A stretch of 42,890 bases of DNA from NCBI GenBank assembly GCA_030645615.1, contig JAUSNB010000045.1:1-42890 (forward strand), in the 5' to 3' direction. The notes beneath the pieces were generated by a model, which worked only from the letters and a program-made list of their open reading frames with translations, was not told the origin of the DNA and did no database searches. Positions 41,967 to 42,890 of the stretch are shown here, piece by piece. The stretch's first letter is position 1, and the number at the start of each line of letters is the position of its first letter. The position numbers and the translations under genes were made by a program. This DNA comes from Actinomycetota bacterium. GTDB lineage: Bacteria; Actinomycetota; Actinomycetes; S36-B12.

Positions 41967-42767
41967 ATGAGGGGGATCCGGCTGACGTATGTGCGCGTAG
42001 AAAAGGGATCAGCACCGACTGAGGCGATTCTGCGGCCGGGGGTCGCTGAAGTAAGCCCATTCCTGAGCGCACACCTGGAGGGCCTGCGCGATCGGGCAAG
42101 GGATGGTTCAGCTGCAAACGCTGCATTCTACGATCCGCCACGCGAGCAGCTGATCGAAGACCTCAGAACGGGCACCGATGATGCGTTTCTCGCAGCGACC
42201 AACGTGCTGGCAGCGCGCCTCGCGGACGAGATGACTCACGTGAACCCGGCACCGGGGCTGCTGGTATGTACGACCATGGAAGCGGAAGCAGGCGGAGATA
42301 GGTTCGCTGCGGTGCTGAAACTCGAAGTCGTCAGTGCTCATGGGGCTGTGCTACGTAGGTTGGAAACCGGCGAGGAGACGCTGGCTGCGGTCACCGATGT
42401 GCTGGACCGTCCGGGTGATCTGCAGAAGGGCCTGGTCTATCCAGACGAACGCCCATCAAGCGCGGCGGTTGTTGGTGATGCCTCTACTCAGAACGAAGCC
42501 CGATACTTCCTGCGTGCATTGGGGGTCACTCTTGAAGCAAGAGAGAATCGGTCAGCTGCAGCATTCGTCGGTGCAATAAGGAAGTTCACTGACTCGAGTA
42601 CGACGAGGCTGGTAGTGGCTGCGCTTCCGTCGGTGTCTTCTGGGCCGCCGCCGCAGGTGCTCGACGAGTTGTCGGAGAGGTCAATCTCCCTTTCGGATAC
42701 TGCCAAGGCAGCTATCGCCGCCGAACTGAGCAATGCTGAACGTCCGGTTCGACTAGGGCGTGTCTGA
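41967..42767 (+). pseudogene. Nucleoid-associated (NdpA/YejK-like) protein, 3' end cut by an IS
   Basis: 266 codons. Family features: FLSAHLEGLRDRA, a helical stretch, MTHVNPAPGLLVCTTMEA, RFAAVLKLEVV, DLQKGLVYPD, and VVGDASTQNEARYFLRALG, as in the 37-kDa nucleoid-associated family (PF04245-like) by recalled pattern. Those proteins are usually around 330-350 aa, so about 70 residues are missing. The last codons (GGG CGT GTC TGA) appear to be the terminal bases of the IS element that follows, so the stop codon is supplied by the insertion. GC content is lower than in the core genes. Flanked on both sides by transposase remnants. Confidence 0.5.
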
Positions 42768-42890
42768 TGGTTCATAGCCAGAACAGGACGATCGCGGCGA
42801 GAACCAGTGCGGCACGGTAGGTGCGGGCGTGCTTGTCGTACCTGGTGGCGATGCCGCGCCAGCTCTTGAGTCGGCAGAAGGCGCGTTCGA
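42756..42890. mobile_element. End of an IS5-like insertion sequence (runs out of the window)
   Basis: The putative terminal repeat begins GGGCGTGTCTGATGG at 42756 inside the NdpA-like gene. The element continues past the window end, so its other end, length and target duplication cannot be seen. Confidence 0.55.
42772..42890 (-). CDS. IS5-like transposase, C-terminal part
   Basis: Minus-strand reading gives ERAFCRLKSWRGIATRYDKH, then ARTYRAALVLAAIVLFWL and TGA. This is the conserved end of IS5-family transposases: (V)ERxFxxLKxWRxIATRYDK, with the last catalytic Glu in ERAF. The N-terminal part lies beyond the window. Looks intact as far as it goes. Confidence 0.85.
   Translation of the reverse strand, partial: ERAFCRLKSWRGIATRYDKHARTYRAALVLAAIVLFWL

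Overview
The window is high-GC DNA from an actinobacterium (Actinomycetota). The evidence is the helicase/secretion-neighbourhood Tad cluster, a DUF4244 pilin, the topA-tmk-holB-secreted peptidase-tRNA-Thr order, a paired Get3/ArsA-like ATPase locus and an actinobacterial sulfur leader peptide. Genus cannot be fixed from the sequence alone.

Layout. 1-1170: low-complexity edge, then an AbiEi/DUF559-type gene bracketed by a 22-bp inverted repeat. 1193-9322: a HAD-IB phosphatase, the Tad pilus/secretion genes (ssd/CpaE-like, tadA, tadB, tadC, pilin, two TadE-like proteins) and a convergent DECH-type helicase. 9371-12180: a STAS protein and an H+-pyrophosphatase. 12166-20775: a TetR regulator with its own palindromic operator, topA, tmk, holB, a dienelactone hydrolase, an unknown membrane protein, a secreted TAP-type peptidase and a small membrane protein. 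20916-23421: a 14-TM drug exporter, a C-terminal remnant of a lycopene cyclase, a META lipoprotein and tRNA-Thr(CGU).

23377-31646: an island bounded by two copies of the 3' part of tRNA-Thr (44 identical bases). It carries a probably damaged membrane protein, a small acidic protein, a Get3-like ATPase pair, LigD and Ku (a complete NHEJ module) and a WYL-domain remnant. No integrase is visible. Both tRNA-fragment copies are followed at the same distance (about 73-75 bp) by clusters of short repeats, as if two elements had once inserted in tandem.

31987-41709: one minus-strand unit. A cysteine-containing leader peptide precedes sulfite reductase, APS reductase, siroheme synthase, a CbiX-type chelatase, hemA, hemC, hemD, hemB and hemL. 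All eight gene junctions overlap by 1-4 bases. This couples assimilatory sulfate reduction, siroheme and heme synthesis in one potentially cysteine-attenuated operon. Its HemC has Asp where the dipyrromethane-anchoring Cys is expected.

41750-42890: an IS481-like transposase remnant, a nucleoid-associated (NdpA-like) gene truncated by an IS, and the end of an IS5-like element running out of the window.

The strongest leads are the HemC substitution, the sulfur-siroheme-heme superoperon with its leader peptide, the inverted-repeat AbiEi cassette, and the integrase-less tRNA-Thr island with paired repeat clusters.
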